Assembly: GCF_025567085.1 (NCBI RefSeq)
Contig: NZ_JAOQJN010000007.1
Span: forward strand, 1 to 64,000
DNA from: Bovifimicola ammoniilytica
GTDB lineage: Bacteria; Bacillota; Clostridia; Lachnospirales; Lachnospiraceae
Length of the DNA stretch: 64,000 nucleotides
Direction: 5' to 3'
The notes under the pieces were generated by a model, which was given only the letters and a program-made list of their open reading frames with translations, had not been told where the DNA came from and did no database searches. Positions 52,995 through 62,178 of this stretch are shown piece by piece; the first letter of the stretch is position 1, and each line of letters starts with the position of its first letter. The position numbers and the translations under genes are program-made.

Positions 52995-53789
52995 ATGAGC
53001 AAAGATACTTTATCAGCAATTGAAAAGGTTAAGATTTCAAGAAGAAATGACAGACCAACAGCGCTTGATTATATTTCTAAAATATTTGATTCCTTTTTGG
53101 AATTACATGGAGACAGATTGTTTGGAGATGACAGTGCAGTTGTGGGAGGCGTGGCAAGATTCCAAGGCAGGGAAGTGACGGTAATTGGACAGCAGAAAGG
53201 CCGAAATACCAAAGAAAATATTAAGAGAAATTTTGGAATGCCTAATCCGGAAGGGTATAGAAAGGCTGTACGTCTTATGAAACTTGCAGATAAATTCAAT
53301 CAGCCGGTCATATGTTTTGTGGACACACCCGGTGCATATTGTGGAATTGAAGCAGAGGAAAGAGGTCAGGGAGAAGCAATAGCAAGGGCAATATATGAAA
53401 TGTCAGATTTAAGTGTACCGGTTTTGTCAATATTTATTGGTGAAGGTGGTAGTGGTGGAGCACTTGCATTAGGTGTTGCCAACAATATATTTATGCTTGA
53501 AAATGCTACATATTCAATTCTATCACCTGAAGGTTTTGCAGCTATTTTGTGGAAAGATGCAGAAAGAGCTGATGAAGCAGCTGAGGTTATGAAGATTACG
53601 GCAGATGATTTAAAAAATCTACATATTATAGACAGAATAATAAGTGAAAGCGAAGATATGACGGTTAATAATATGGAAGAAACTGTTAAAGAGTTAGTAA
53701 ATGGTATTACAGATTTTATTGCGTATTATAGTGATAAAAGCAGAGTAGAAATACGAGATGAAAGATATGAGAGATTTAGAAAATTCTAA
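52995..53789 (+). CDS. accA: Acetyl-CoA carboxyltransferase alpha subunit
   Basis: 264 residues from the ATG after TATGGAGGCATAT. It lacks most of the long N-terminal helix region of E. coli AccA, as is usual for this Clostridial type. The core motifs are VIGQQKGRNTKENIKRNFGM, FVDTPGAYCGIEAEERGQ and GEGGSGGALALGVAN. It forms the carboxyltransferase with AccD. It is followed after 27 bp by the NPD-family gene. Confidence 0.95.
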   Translation: MSKDTLSAIEKVKISRRNDRPTALDYISKIFDSFLELHGDRLFGDDSAVVGGVARFQGREVTVIGQQKGRNTKENIKRNFGMPNPEGYRKAVRLMKLADKFNQPVICFVDTPGAYCGIEAEERGQGEAIARAIYEMSDLSVPVLSIFIGEGGSGGALALGVANNIFMLENATYSILSPEGFAAILWKDAERADEAAEVMKITADDLKNLHIIDRIISESEDMTVNNMEETVKELVNGITDFIAYYSDKSRVEIRDERYERFRKF

Positions 53790-53816
53790 AGTTTATGAAG
53801 CGAGGAATGGTTAAAA

Positions 53817-54875
53817 GTGAAAACATTAAAAATTGGTAATCTGGAAATAAAAATACCTATTTTTCAAGGTGGAATGGGCGTCGGAATAAGCCTTGGTAAT
53901 CTGGCCGGACATGTAAGTAAATATGGTGGTGTTGGATGTATTTCAGCAGCACAGATTGGTTTTAATGATAAATATTATGAAAAGTCGCCTTTAGAGACTA
54001 ATTTAAGGGTTCTGGGCGAAGAAATTAAGAAAGCAAAAGAAATAGCAGCAGGTGGAATATTAGCTGTAAATATTATGTATGCCACAAGGAATTATGAAAG
54101 ATATGTTAAGACTGCTGTTGAAAACAAAGCTGACATAATTATATCGGGGGCTGGTCTGCCATTAGAGCTGCCTGAACTTGTAGAAGGTTCTGATACAAAG
54201 ATAATTCCAATTATTTCTTCTAAGAAGGCAGCTGAGGTTATAATTAAAATGTGGTCTAGAAAATATAACAGATTACCCGATGCAATCATAATAGAAGGTC
54301 CATTGGCAGGTGGACATTTGGGATTCAAAAGTGAAGATGTTCTTGGCATTACAAATGAACAATATGATGAAGAAATCAAGAAAATCATTGTTCTTATTCA
54401 AGAATATGATGATAAATTTCATTGTAAAATACCAGTCATAGTTGCGGGAGGAATTTCAGAAAAAGCAGATATTGAAAGATATAAGAAACTAGGTGTTGAT
54501 GGATATCAGATAGCCACCAGATTTATTGCAACAGAAGAGTGTGATGCAGATATCAGATATAAAGAAGCATTTATTAATTGCAGGAAGGAAGATATTGTAA
54601 TAGTAAAAAGTCCTGTTGGAATGCCAGGAAGAGCCATAAAAAATAAATTTACTGAATATGTTAAGGATAATAAAATAGACGTAAAGAAATGTAGAGGCTG
54701 TATAAAGAAATGTAATATGAATACAACAAGATATTGTATATCTCAGGCATTGATAAATGCAGTAAGAGGTGATGTTGAAAATGGATTAGTATTTTGTGGT
54801 GCTAATGCATATAAGATAAATAAAATAAGTACAGTTGAAGAAGTAATTAATGAATTTTGTAACTATTTAGAATAA
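53817..54875 (+). CDS. NPD-family flavoenzyme (nitronate monooxygenase / FabK paralogue)
   Basis: 352 residues, GTG start after GAGGAATGG. The FMN barrel is like FabK: PIFQGGMGVGISLGNLAG, IEGPLAGGHLGF with the family His, and VIVAGGISEKADIERYKKLG. A C-terminal extension holds a cysteine cluster CRGCIKKCN and C-x-S (four or five Cys), absent from FabK and suggesting a bound metal or Fe-S centre. It could be a nitronate monooxygenase or an alternative enoyl reductase; its place at the end of the fatty acid operon favours a lipid-linked role. Confidence 0.75.
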   Translation: MKTLKIGNLEIKIPIFQGGMGVGISLGNLAGHVSKYGGVGCISAAQIGFNDKYYEKSPLETNLRVLGEEIKKAKEIAAGGILAVNIMYATRNYERYVKTAVENKADIIISGAGLPLELPELVEGSDTKIIPIISSKKAAEVIIKMWSRKYNRLPDAIIIEGPLAGGHLGFKSEDVLGITNEQYDEEIKKIIVLIQEYDDKFHCKIPVIVAGGISEKADIERYKKLGVDGYQIATRFIATEECDADIRYKEAFINCRKEDIVIVKSPVGMPGRAIKNKFTEYVKDNKIDVKKCRGCIKKCNMNTTRYCISQALINAVRGDVENGLVFCGANAYKINKISTVEEVINEFCNYLE

Positions 54876-54962
54876 TATAATTCAAACATTGTATAAATAT
54901 AATTTATAACTTGCTATATAAAAATCCCTCGTTTTATTGATAAATATTGCTAAACTGCCCAC

Positions 54963-54990
54963 TTGACAAAGAGTGGGAAAGAGTTATACT
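54963..54990 (+). promoter_or_regulatory. Promoter of the CobW-type gene
   Basis: TTGACA (54963-54968) and TATACT (54985-54990), 16-bp spacer. No clear Zur-type palindrome is visible around it. Confidence 0.7.
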
Positions 54991-55030
54991 AAAAGTTACG
55001 GAAAATCAATAGAAAGAGGGACATAATATT

Positions 55031-56194
55031 ATGACGAAAATAGACATTATTTCTGGTTTCTTAGGAGCTGGAAAGACAACATTAATAAAAAAATTACTTG
55101 AGGAAGGATTAAAGGGTGAGAAACTTGTTCTTATCGAGAATGAGTTTGGTGAAATCGGTATCGATGGTGGATTCTTAAAAGATGCAGGCGTTCAGATTAC
55201 AGAGATGAATTCAGGTTGTATATGTTGTTCGTTAGTAGGAGATTTCGGTACAGCACTTAAAGAAGTTATTGATAAATATGCACCTGACAGAATCATTATT
55301 GAGCCATCAGGAGTAGGTAAATTATCAGATGTTATCAAGGCTGTAACAGATGTTATGGAATCGGAGACAGCGGATATAATACTTAACAGCACAACAGCAG
55401 TTGTAGATGGTCTTAAGACTAAGATGTATATGAAGAACTTCGGTGAATTCTTCAATAATCAGGTTGAAAGTGCAGGAACTATAGTTATCAGTCGTTCACA
55501 GAAGATGCCTGAAGCTAAGATGACAGAATGTGTCTGCTTATTAAAGGAGCATAATCCAAATGCAACAATTATCACAACACCATGGGAAGATATTAATGGT
55601 TTACAGATACTTGCTGCTATGGAGAAATCTGGTTCACTTGCTGAAGAATTATTAGCAGAAGAAGATGTTTGCCCTGAATGTGGACATCATCACCACGACC
55701 ATGATGAGTGTGGCTGTGAACATGACCATGAACACCATCATCATGATGGAGAGTGTGGCTGTGAACATGACCATGAAGATGAAGACCATGAACACCATCA
55801 TCACGATGGAGAGTGTGGCTGTGGACATGACCATGAACACCATGAACACCATCATCACGATGGAGAATGTGGTTGTGGACATGACCATGACGGACATCAT
55901 CACCATCATGCAGATGATGTATTTACAAGCTGGGGAACAGAGACACCTAGAAAATATACTGAAGAAGAGGTTAAGACAGCACTTGATAAACTTGCTAATA
56001 CAGACGAGTATGGTGTCATCTTAAGAGCAAAAGGTATGCTTCCAAATGTTAATGGAGAATGGATATACTTTGACCTTGTTCCAGGTGAATATGAACTTAG
56101 AAAGGGAAGTCCTGATTATACAGGACGTATCTGTGTAATAGGAACTAATCCTGACGAAAATAAGTTAAAAGAATTATTTTATTTAGCAGATTAA
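55031..56194 (+). CDS. CobW/COG0523 GTPase with a long His-rich metal-binding stretch
   Basis: 387 residues. The G domain has Walker A SGFLGAGKTTLIKKL, the COG0523 metal motif CICC in NSGCICCSLVGDF, and EPSGVGKLSDV. From about 215 to 297 there is a tract of HHHH/HDH/CGC repeats (about 83 residues encoded by near-tandem DNA repeats) that must bind several Zn or Ni ions. A CobW C-terminal domain follows. These proteins act as metallochaperones handing Zn, Ni or Co to client enzymes. Another GTPase of this type follows after 97 bp. Confidence 0.88.
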   Translation: MTKIDIISGFLGAGKTTLIKKLLEEGLKGEKLVLIENEFGEIGIDGGFLKDAGVQITEMNSGCICCSLVGDFGTALKEVIDKYAPDRIIIEPSGVGKLSDVIKAVTDVMESETADIILNSTTAVVDGLKTKMYMKNFGEFFNNQVESAGTIVISRSQKMPEAKMTECVCLLKEHNPNATIITTPWEDINGLQILAAMEKSGSLAEELLAEEDVCPECGHHHHDHDECGCEHDHEHHHHDGECGCEHDHEDEDHEHHHHDGECGCGHDHEHHEHHHHDGECGCGHDHDGHHHHHADDVFTSWGTETPRKYTEEEVKTALDKLANTDEYGVILRAKGMLPNVNGEWIYFDLVPGEYELRKGSPDYTGRICVIGTNPDENKLKELFYLAD

Positions 56195-56200
56195 TAAAAT

Positions 56201-56246
56201 AAAAAGGTAATGATATGTCTATATTAAAGCTTATGCATTGCCTTTT
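56201..56246 (+). terminator. Hairpin between the two CobW-type genes
   Basis: AAAAGGTAATG pairs with CATTGCCTTTT around a 24-base loop; followed by AAAT rather than a T run. Probably a weak terminator or processing site. Confidence 0.45.
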
Positions 56247-56291
56247 AAATGAAGCAAATATTAAAGTGCCTTGCAGAACGGAGATTAGAAT

Positions 56292-57245
56292 ATGAACAAT
56301 CAGGATAGAGAAGTACCAGTATATTTATTTACCGGAATACTTGAAAGCGGTAAGACAAGTTTTATAAGAGACACACTTAATGACCCGGGATTTTCAAGGG
56401 GTGAGAAAACTGTTCTTATAGTATGCGAGGAGGGTATCGAGGAATATGATGCCGTTGCCTTGTCTAAGAACAATATTTTTATAGAGACAGTAGAAGAGAA
56501 AGATGGTTTATCACAGGAATTCTTCAAGAAATGTGAGGAATTCTATAAACCTGAGCGTGTTATGATAGAGTATAATGGAATGTGGGAATTAGATGCGGTT
56601 GACGAAGATAATATGCCCGAAGAATGGACACTTGCACAGGTTATATCAACAGTTGATGCTACCACATTTAATATGTACTGGACAAATATGCGTTCAATAA
56701 TTATTGAGCAGTTATCGTTGTCTGATATGGTTATCTTAAATCGTTGTACAAATGAAACAAAACGTAATGAATTCAGAAAATGTGTGAAGATTTTTAATAA
56801 GAAAGCACAGATTGGATATGAAGCAGCAGAAGGTTTTGAAGATGCCTTAAAGGAAGAAGAGTTACCATTTGACATTAATGCAGACATTATTGAGATAGAT
56901 GATGATGACTATGGAATGTGGTTTGTAGATGCAATGGATAATCCTAAGAAATATGATGGGAAAGTTGTAAAATTTAACGCAATGGTTTATAAGCCACCGA
57001 AATATCCTAATACATGCTTTGTTCCGGGAAGATTTGCTATGACTTGTTGTGCGGATGACATATCATTTATGGGAATGTTGTGCAAGAGCAACACAGAAAT
57101 TTTATTTAATGATAAGGACTGGGTTACAGTTACAGCAAAAATAAGACGTGAATTTTTAAAAGAATATAGAGGAAAAGGACCAGTACTTCATCTTATCAGT
57201 GCCGAAAAGTCGACAAAACCTGAAGATGATTTAGTATATTTCTAA
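56292..57245 (+). CDS. CobW-type GTPase fused to a YcgQ/DUF1980-like C-terminal domain
   Basis: 317 residues. The N-terminal GTPase (1-180) has Walker A TGILESGKTSFIRDTL and VMIEYNGMWE replacing the usual EPSG; the CxCC metal motif of COG0523 is missing. The C-terminal 130 residues contain VKFNAMVYKPP...FVPGRFAMTCCADDISFMGM, resembling the cysteine-bearing end of YcgQ-type (TIGR03943/DUF1980) membrane-partner proteins. Such proteins accompany predicted Zn permeases. The fusion suggests a metal-handling pair with the His-rich GTPase upstream; this is inference. Confidence 0.75.
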   Translation: MNNQDREVPVYLFTGILESGKTSFIRDTLNDPGFSRGEKTVLIVCEEGIEEYDAVALSKNNIFIETVEEKDGLSQEFFKKCEEFYKPERVMIEYNGMWELDAVDEDNMPEEWTLAQVISTVDATTFNMYWTNMRSIIIEQLSLSDMVILNRCTNETKRNEFRKCVKIFNKKAQIGYEAAEGFEDALKEEELPFDINADIIEIDDDDYGMWFVDAMDNPKKYDGKVVKFNAMVYKPPKYPNTCFVPGRFAMTCCADDISFMGMLCKSNTEILFNDKDWVTVTAKIRREFLKEYRGKGPVLHLISAEKSTKPEDDLVYF

Positions 57246-57369
57246 AATATAATTACAGGTATTTTACGGGTTTTAGGAAATGGTCTTGAAAATGTGACAG
57301 GAATAGTAACAAGACTAATTGTGCTATTCCTGTTTATGTTATAGGCACTAAAACGGATTGGAGAAGAAA

Positions 57370-60300
57370 ATGCTAGAAATAAAGGATATTTTGAGTAGTT
57401 GTGGATACAGACAATATGAAGAGGGACGAGATCTGTATGGAAGTAAGAAGATTAACGATTTAGAAATAAGTAAAGATACTATGACAGGTGCTAATATTGT
57501 TAAGGGAATTGTCGAAGAAAATGCAAGAAAATATAATTCCATAATATGGGTAGATGAAAGACGTAATGAAAAACCTATATACGGTTATCAATGTAGTTGT
57601 GAGGGATTTAATGAAAAGATGTGTAAGCATTGTGTAGCGGTGGCATTTTCATATCTGAAATATAGAAAAACAGAGATAATGAAGAAACAGGTAGTTCCTG
57701 TCAGCAAGGATAGGGAGACATCAAAGGACTTGCAGGAAGTAATCCGTAAATATGCCATAACGAAAGAAAGTATTACAGATAAGGGCAGAGTTAATTTAGA
57801 TTTAAGTCTTACCACAAGTGGTGATGAAAATGGTATTACTAATTATTATGTAAATGCTAAAATCGGAACCGGTAAGATGATTATTGTTCAGGATATCGTT
57901 GGACTTGCACAGAATATGGCAGCGAAGAAGAAAATTCAATATTCAAAGAAATTGTCAGTAATTCATGATAGAATGGTATTTACTGAGGAATCATTACCAA
58001 GGCTTGACTTCATTATGGAATTAGTCAAGGCTACATTTTCTAACTTTGAAAATGAGATTACGATTTCGAATAAATACAGGTCATTAGCTGTCAATCCATT
58101 TTTCTTAGAGCGAATATTCAATGTATATATGGGAAATGAAATAACGATAGATAATGTAAAATATAGAATTCTTGAGGATAATCCTAATCTGTGTCTTATG
58201 ATCAAGAATGAAAATGATTGCGGCATAAGTGTTGCTATGAAACCAGTAAAGATAATTAATGGTGACAGACACGATTTTCTTATGGTGGAAAATGAAATAT
58301 ACAAGTGTTCAGAAGAATTTTCAAAAGATGTAATTCCGTTTATCAGGGCAATGAACAGTATGGAAGAGAAGAAATCAAAATATTTGTATTATGACAGGAA
58401 TTTTGACTTTATTAATAAAGAGGACTACAGGGCATTTTGCGGCAATGTACTTTTACGACTTAAGAAGCATATAGGTATTGTATGTGAAGACATAGATATA
58501 GAAGAATATATGCCTACGAAAGCAAAAATAAATGTCTATATTGATAATGATGAGGGTAAGGTAAGTCTTAAATTACAGGCCATCTATGGTAAAGATGTGT
58601 ATGATGTATTTGAAGTACATAACGAGAGCAGAGAATACAGGGATATTACAAGAGAAAGTAATGCATTAGAAGTCGTACAACAATATTTTGATGTGGTTGA
58701 GGACGAAGAAGGTAGTAGAAAATGGCAGATTAACGATGAAGATAAATTATTCGATTTTCTTGATGATGGTGTTGCCAAATTAAACGACATTGCAGATGTA
58801 TTTATGGCAGATGTCCTTAATTCATTCAGGGTAATACAGGTTCCAAAACCATCTGTAGGAATAAGTCTTGTGGGCAATTTAATCGATATTAATATCGAAT
58901 CTGATAAATTAAATATGGAAGAGATGTATGAGGTTCTTCAGGCATATAGATTACGAAAGAAATATTACCGTATGAAGAACGGAGATTTTCTGCGTATTGA
59001 TGATGGAAATGTGGCATTTTTATCAGAGATAACCACAGGTCTGATGGTTCAGAAACAGGATATTCTTAACGGAGACTTTAAGGTTAAGAATTATTATGCG
59101 GGATATATTAATTCGACATTTAAAGAATTTTCTACAGATGACACAATAAGGCGTGACAGTGATTTCAAGAAAATTATCAGAGACCTAAAGGATGTTGGGG
59201 AGACAGATTATAGTGTTCCTGTTGAATTAAATGCCAAATTAAGAAAATATCAGAAAACCGGATACAGATTCCTGTCAGTATTATCAGATTTTAATTTTGG
59301 TGGAATATTGGCTGATGATATGGGGCTTGGTAAAACACTTCAGGTTATAACATTGCTAGAAGCACGCAAGAAACAAGCATTAATTGTGTGCCCCTCTTCG
59401 CTTGTATATAACTGGGAAAGTGAAATTAACAGATTTGCACCTGATTTATCAGTGCTTACGATAATCGGTGATAAGGAAAGAAGAAAAAATCTGTTAGATG
59501 ATAGTGAGGAATATCATATACTATTAACGTCATATGATTTACTTAAGAGAGATATTGGAGAATTTGAAAATAAGGAATTCGACTATATTATTATAGATGA
59601 AGCACAATATATTAAAAACCCGGCAACGCAGGTATCAATTGCAGTTAAACGCCTGAAAGGACAACATAAATTTGCACTTACCGGTACACCTATTGAGAAT
59701 AGGCTTAGTGATTTGTATAGTATTTTTGATTTCATAATGCCGGGATATTTATCAGATTATAAGACATTCAGGGATAAATACGAAGAGCCTATAGTACTTA
59801 ATAATGATGAAGAGGTACTTAACAGATTTAAAAAGGTTGTGTCTCCATTTATATTAAGAAGAGAGAAGAGTGATGTGCTTAAAGATTTACCTGCCAAGAT
59901 TGAAAATGTTGTCTATGTAAATATGACTGAAGAGCAGCAGAAATTATACAATGCAAGAGTAAATGCATTAAAGACCGAACTTGCTAATAAGAATGACAAG
60001 GAATTCAGAGAAGATAAGTTAAAAATACTTGCTGAACTTACAAGACTCAGACAGATTTGCTGTAATCCTGATATCTGTTATGAGAATTACCATGGTGGCT
60101 CCGGAAAAATGGATACCTGCATTGAACTTATCAAAAATGCCATAGAGGGTGGACATAGAATACTTGTATTCTCGCAATTTGTACAAATGTTGTTAAGAAT
60201 CTATGGTGAATTAGAAAAATGTGGTATAAATGTTCTGATGCTTAGTGGAAAGAATACCAAGGAAGAAAGAAGAAAAATGGTAGAGGAATTTCAGGAGGAA

Positions 60301-60606
60301 AAAGTACCTGTATTTCTTATTTCACTTAAGGCAGGTGGAACAGGACTTAACTTAACAGCAGCAGATATTGTCATTCATTTTGACCCTTGGTGGAATGGGG
60401 CAGTCCAGAATCAGGCAACCGACAGGGCTCACAGAATTGGACAGATAAGGACACTAACAGTCATGAAGCTTGTGGCTAAGGGAACAATCGAACAGAAGAT
60501 TATGGACCTACAGGAAAGAAAGCTTAAATTAGCGGATAATGTGGTATCAGGTGAGAATATGTCGAATATAAATGTTAATCTTGATGACCTGAAAGAAATT
60601 TTATAA
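57370..60606 (+). CDS. SWIM-domain SNF2 helicase
   Basis: 1078 residues. A SWIM zinc finger near 70-100 (YQCSCEGF-x-MCKHCVAVA) is followed by a bacterial SNF2-associated region (200-580), the SNF2 ATPase (about 625-850; Walker A DDMGLGKTLQ, Walker B IIDEAQYIKNP) and helicase C (about 900-1040; GGTGLNLTAADIVIHFDPWW, DRAHRIGQ). It is a DNA-dependent ATPase that remodels protein-DNA complexes, probably during transcription or repair. The ATG at 57370 follows TTGGAGAAGAAA. It stands alone, with a structured element after its stop. Confidence 0.92.
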   Translation: MLEIKDILSSCGYRQYEEGRDLYGSKKINDLEISKDTMTGANIVKGIVEENARKYNSIIWVDERRNEKPIYGYQCSCEGFNEKMCKHCVAVAFSYLKYRKTEIMKKQVVPVSKDRETSKDLQEVIRKYAITKESITDKGRVNLDLSLTTSGDENGITNYYVNAKIGTGKMIIVQDIVGLAQNMAAKKKIQYSKKLSVIHDRMVFTEESLPRLDFIMELVKATFSNFENEITISNKYRSLAVNPFFLERIFNVYMGNEITIDNVKYRILEDNPNLCLMIKNENDCGISVAMKPVKIINGDRHDFLMVENEIYKCSEEFSKDVIPFIRAMNSMEEKKSKYLYYDRNFDFINKEDYRAFCGNVLLRLKKHIGIVCEDIDIEEYMPTKAKINVYIDNDEGKVSLKLQAIYGKDVYDVFEVHNESREYRDITRESNALEVVQQYFDVVEDEEGSRKWQINDEDKLFDFLDDGVAKLNDIADVFMADVLNSFRVIQVPKPSVGISLVGNLIDINIESDKLNMEEMYEVLQAYRLRKKYYRMKNGDFLRIDDGNVAFLSEITTGLMVQKQDILNGDFKVKNYYAGYINSTFKEFSTDDTIRRDSDFKKIIRDLKDVGETDYSVPVELNAKLRKYQKTGYRFLSVLSDFNFGGILADDMGLGKTLQVITLLEARKKQALIVCPSSLVYNWESEINRFAPDLSVLTIIGDKERRKNLLDDSEEYHILLTSYDLLKRDIGEFENKEFDYIIIDEAQYIKNPATQVSIAVKRLKGQHKFALTGTPIENRLSDLYSIFDFIMPGYLSDYKTFRDKYEEPIVLNNDEEVLNRFKKVVSPFILRREKSDVLKDLPAKIENVVYVNMTEEQQKLYNARVNALKTELANKNDKEFREDKLKILAELTRLRQICCNPDICYENYHGGSGKMDTCIELIKNAIEGGHRILVFSQFVQMLLRIYGELEKCGINVLMLSGKNTKEERRKMVEEFQEEKVPVFLISLKAGGTGLNLTAADIVIHFDPWWNGAVQNQATDRAHRIGQIRTLTVMKLVAKGTIEQKIMDLQERKLKLADNVVSGENMSNINVNLDDLKEIL

Positions 60607-60607
60607 A

Positions 60608-60770
60608 TCAGAAATGGAGTTTAGTGCGAAAAATAATGCTGATGCGATTATTTTTCGCACAGCTATTTGCTTCTGAGCGAAAGCAAATAGCTCTTATGGC
60701 AGATGAGAAATCGCCTGTGCGAATTTCTCATCGCCTCTTCGCAAAAAGTCGCTCAGAAATGGAGTTTGTT
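60608..60770 (+). repeat. Structured pseudoknot element A, copy 3 (divergent)
   Basis: Hairpin 1: GTGCGAAAAATAA (60624) / TTATTTTTCGCAC (60648), closed by TGC-TGAT-GCG. Hairpin 2: AGCTATTTGCTT/AAGCAAATAGCT. Hairpin 3: GGC-A-GATGAGAAAT / ATTTCTCATC-GCC with the bulged A. The loop CTGAGCGA (60673) pairs with TCGCTCAG (60749), 8 of 8, next to the GGAG site. Most bases differ from copies 1 and 2 but all pairings persist. Confidence 0.8.
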
Positions 60771-61811
60771 ATGCGTAATAAAAGAATTATATCATTTGAA
60801 AGTGACTATACAGAGGGAGCTTGTGAACCAATATTAAGAAAGATGTTAGAAACTAATATGGAACAATTATCGGGTTATGGAACTGATACATATTGTGAAC
60901 AGGCAAAGAAGAAGATAAAGGCAGCTTGTGAATGTCCTGATGCAGAGGTATTTCTTTTAGTTGGTGGAACGCAGACTAATGCTATTGTGATATCTTCGAT
61001 GCTTAGTAAGTATGAGGGTGTAGTGACAGCTAAATCGGGACATATTAATGTACACGAAGCGGGAGCTATAGAATATACAGGACATAAGGTAATGGAAATA
61101 GATGAAACAGAAGGCAAAATTAATGCTAATGATTTAGATTCTTATATGCGTAATTTTTATAATGATGAGAACCATGAGCATATGGTATTTCCGGGAATGG
61201 TATATATATCATATCCCACAGAATATGGTACACTTTATTCAAAAGAGGAGTTAAAGAACATTTCAGGGGTCTGTAAAAAATATAATATGCCTTTGTATAT
61301 TGATGGTGCAAGATTAGGATATGGACTTATGAGTAAACAGTCAGACATTACGTTGCCTGAACTTGCCACACTATGCGATGTATTCTATATCGGCGGTACG
61401 AAGGTCGGGGCATTAATGGGTGAAGCAGTAGTATTTACTAAGAATAATACACCGCTTCATTTTACAACTTATATAAAACAGCATAGTGGACTGTTGGCAA
61501 AAGGAAGAATACTTGGAATACAGTTTGATACATTATTTACAGATAATCTTTATTTCGAAATAAGCCGTCACGCAATAGAAATGGCAGAGAAAATAAAAAA
61601 AGCATTCGCAGAGAAAAACTATGAATTATATATCGATTCACCTACGAACCAGCAGTTTATCATACTTGATAAAGATAAATACGATTATCTGAGGAATAAA
61701 GTGAAATTCAGCTTCTGGGAGAAATTATCTGATGACAGGATAGTTGTAAGGTTTGCCACAAGCTGGGCAACTAAAGAAGAGGACGTTGAAGAACTGATAA
61801 GTATATTATAA
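60771..61811 (+). CDS. Low-specificity threonine aldolase / beta-eliminating lyase
   Basis: 346 residues from the ATG right after element A3; the frame stays open through the element to a GTG at 60624, but that extension is the hairpin sequence. It has PLP fold type I with GGTQTNAIVISSML, SGHINVHEAGAIEYTGHK, DGARLGYGL and the Schiff-base Lys in YIGGTKVGALMGEA. It cleaves L-threonine or allo-threonine to glycine and acetaldehyde, or a related 3-hydroxy amino acid. The ribosome site ATGGAG is part of the element's direct repeat. Confidence 0.88.
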   Translation: MRNKRIISFESDYTEGACEPILRKMLETNMEQLSGYGTDTYCEQAKKKIKAACECPDAEVFLLVGGTQTNAIVISSMLSKYEGVVTAKSGHINVHEAGAIEYTGHKVMEIDETEGKINANDLDSYMRNFYNDENHEHMVFPGMVYISYPTEYGTLYSKEELKNISGVCKKYNMPLYIDGARLGYGLMSKQSDITLPELATLCDVFYIGGTKVGALMGEAVVFTKNNTPLHFTTYIKQHSGLLAKGRILGIQFDTLFTDNLYFEISRHAIEMAEKIKKAFAEKNYELYIDSPTNQQFIILDKDKYDYLRNKVKFSFWEKLSDDRIVVRFATSWATKEEDVEELISIL

Positions 61812-61833
61812 TTTTCAAATTCTATCTTTTGTA

Positions 61834-61862
61834 TTGACTTCACTAAAACGATAGTATATACT
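61834..61862 (+). promoter_or_regulatory. Promoter of the cobalamin-riboswitch transcript
   Basis: TTGACT (61834-61839) and TATACT (61857-61862), 17-bp spacer, just upstream of the riboswitch. Confidence 0.75.
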
Positions 61863-61869
61863 TGCGAAG

Positions 61870-62045
61870 TAAAACTTAATATGATTAGAATGTGGTTCTA
61901 CAGGCATTAGACCTACAGGTAATTGGGAATCCGGTGTGAATCCGGAACAACTGTCATTACTGTATTTGGGATAACCATAAGTCAGATTACTCCCACATTT
62001 TATTCGGTAAAGTATTCTTGGACAAGAAGAAGTACAACCGGTGCG
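61870..62045 (+). promoter_or_regulatory. Cobalamin (B12) riboswitch
   Basis: The conserved core reads GGGAATCCGGTGTGAATCCGG followed by a CATTACTGTA stretch (B12-box region) and later AAGTCAGATTACTCCCACA, all hallmarks of the family. AATGTGG and CCACATT close the basal stem. CTTGGACAAG and the ACCGGTGCGTAG / T-rich segment downstream may form the expression platform. The next genes are a small HNR-type protein and a DUF4430 exported protein. Confidence 0.88.
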
Positions 62046-62178
62046 TAGAAGTTTTTTTTGTTATGCTTATTTTTCAAAATACTTTTAATACTTTTATTAC
62101 TTTTATTATAGAAGTGAATAACATTTTATGCAGACCGATGTGCTTTCTTTACAGTAGTATGTATTGAAGGCATTTTTT

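Noticed and set aside
55676..55915. Possible CRISPR-like regular repeats
   Set aside because: Repeats are coding His/Cys units with no unique spacers and no cas genes.
55652..56024. Met-rich frames on both strands inside the His-rich CobW gene
   Set aside because: They result from CAT/ATG repeats encoding histidines; no ribosome sites.
60624..60770. N-terminal extension of the threonine aldolase
   Set aside because: The extension is the hairpin element; the aldolase family starts at the MRNKRIISFESDY position with its own GGAG site.
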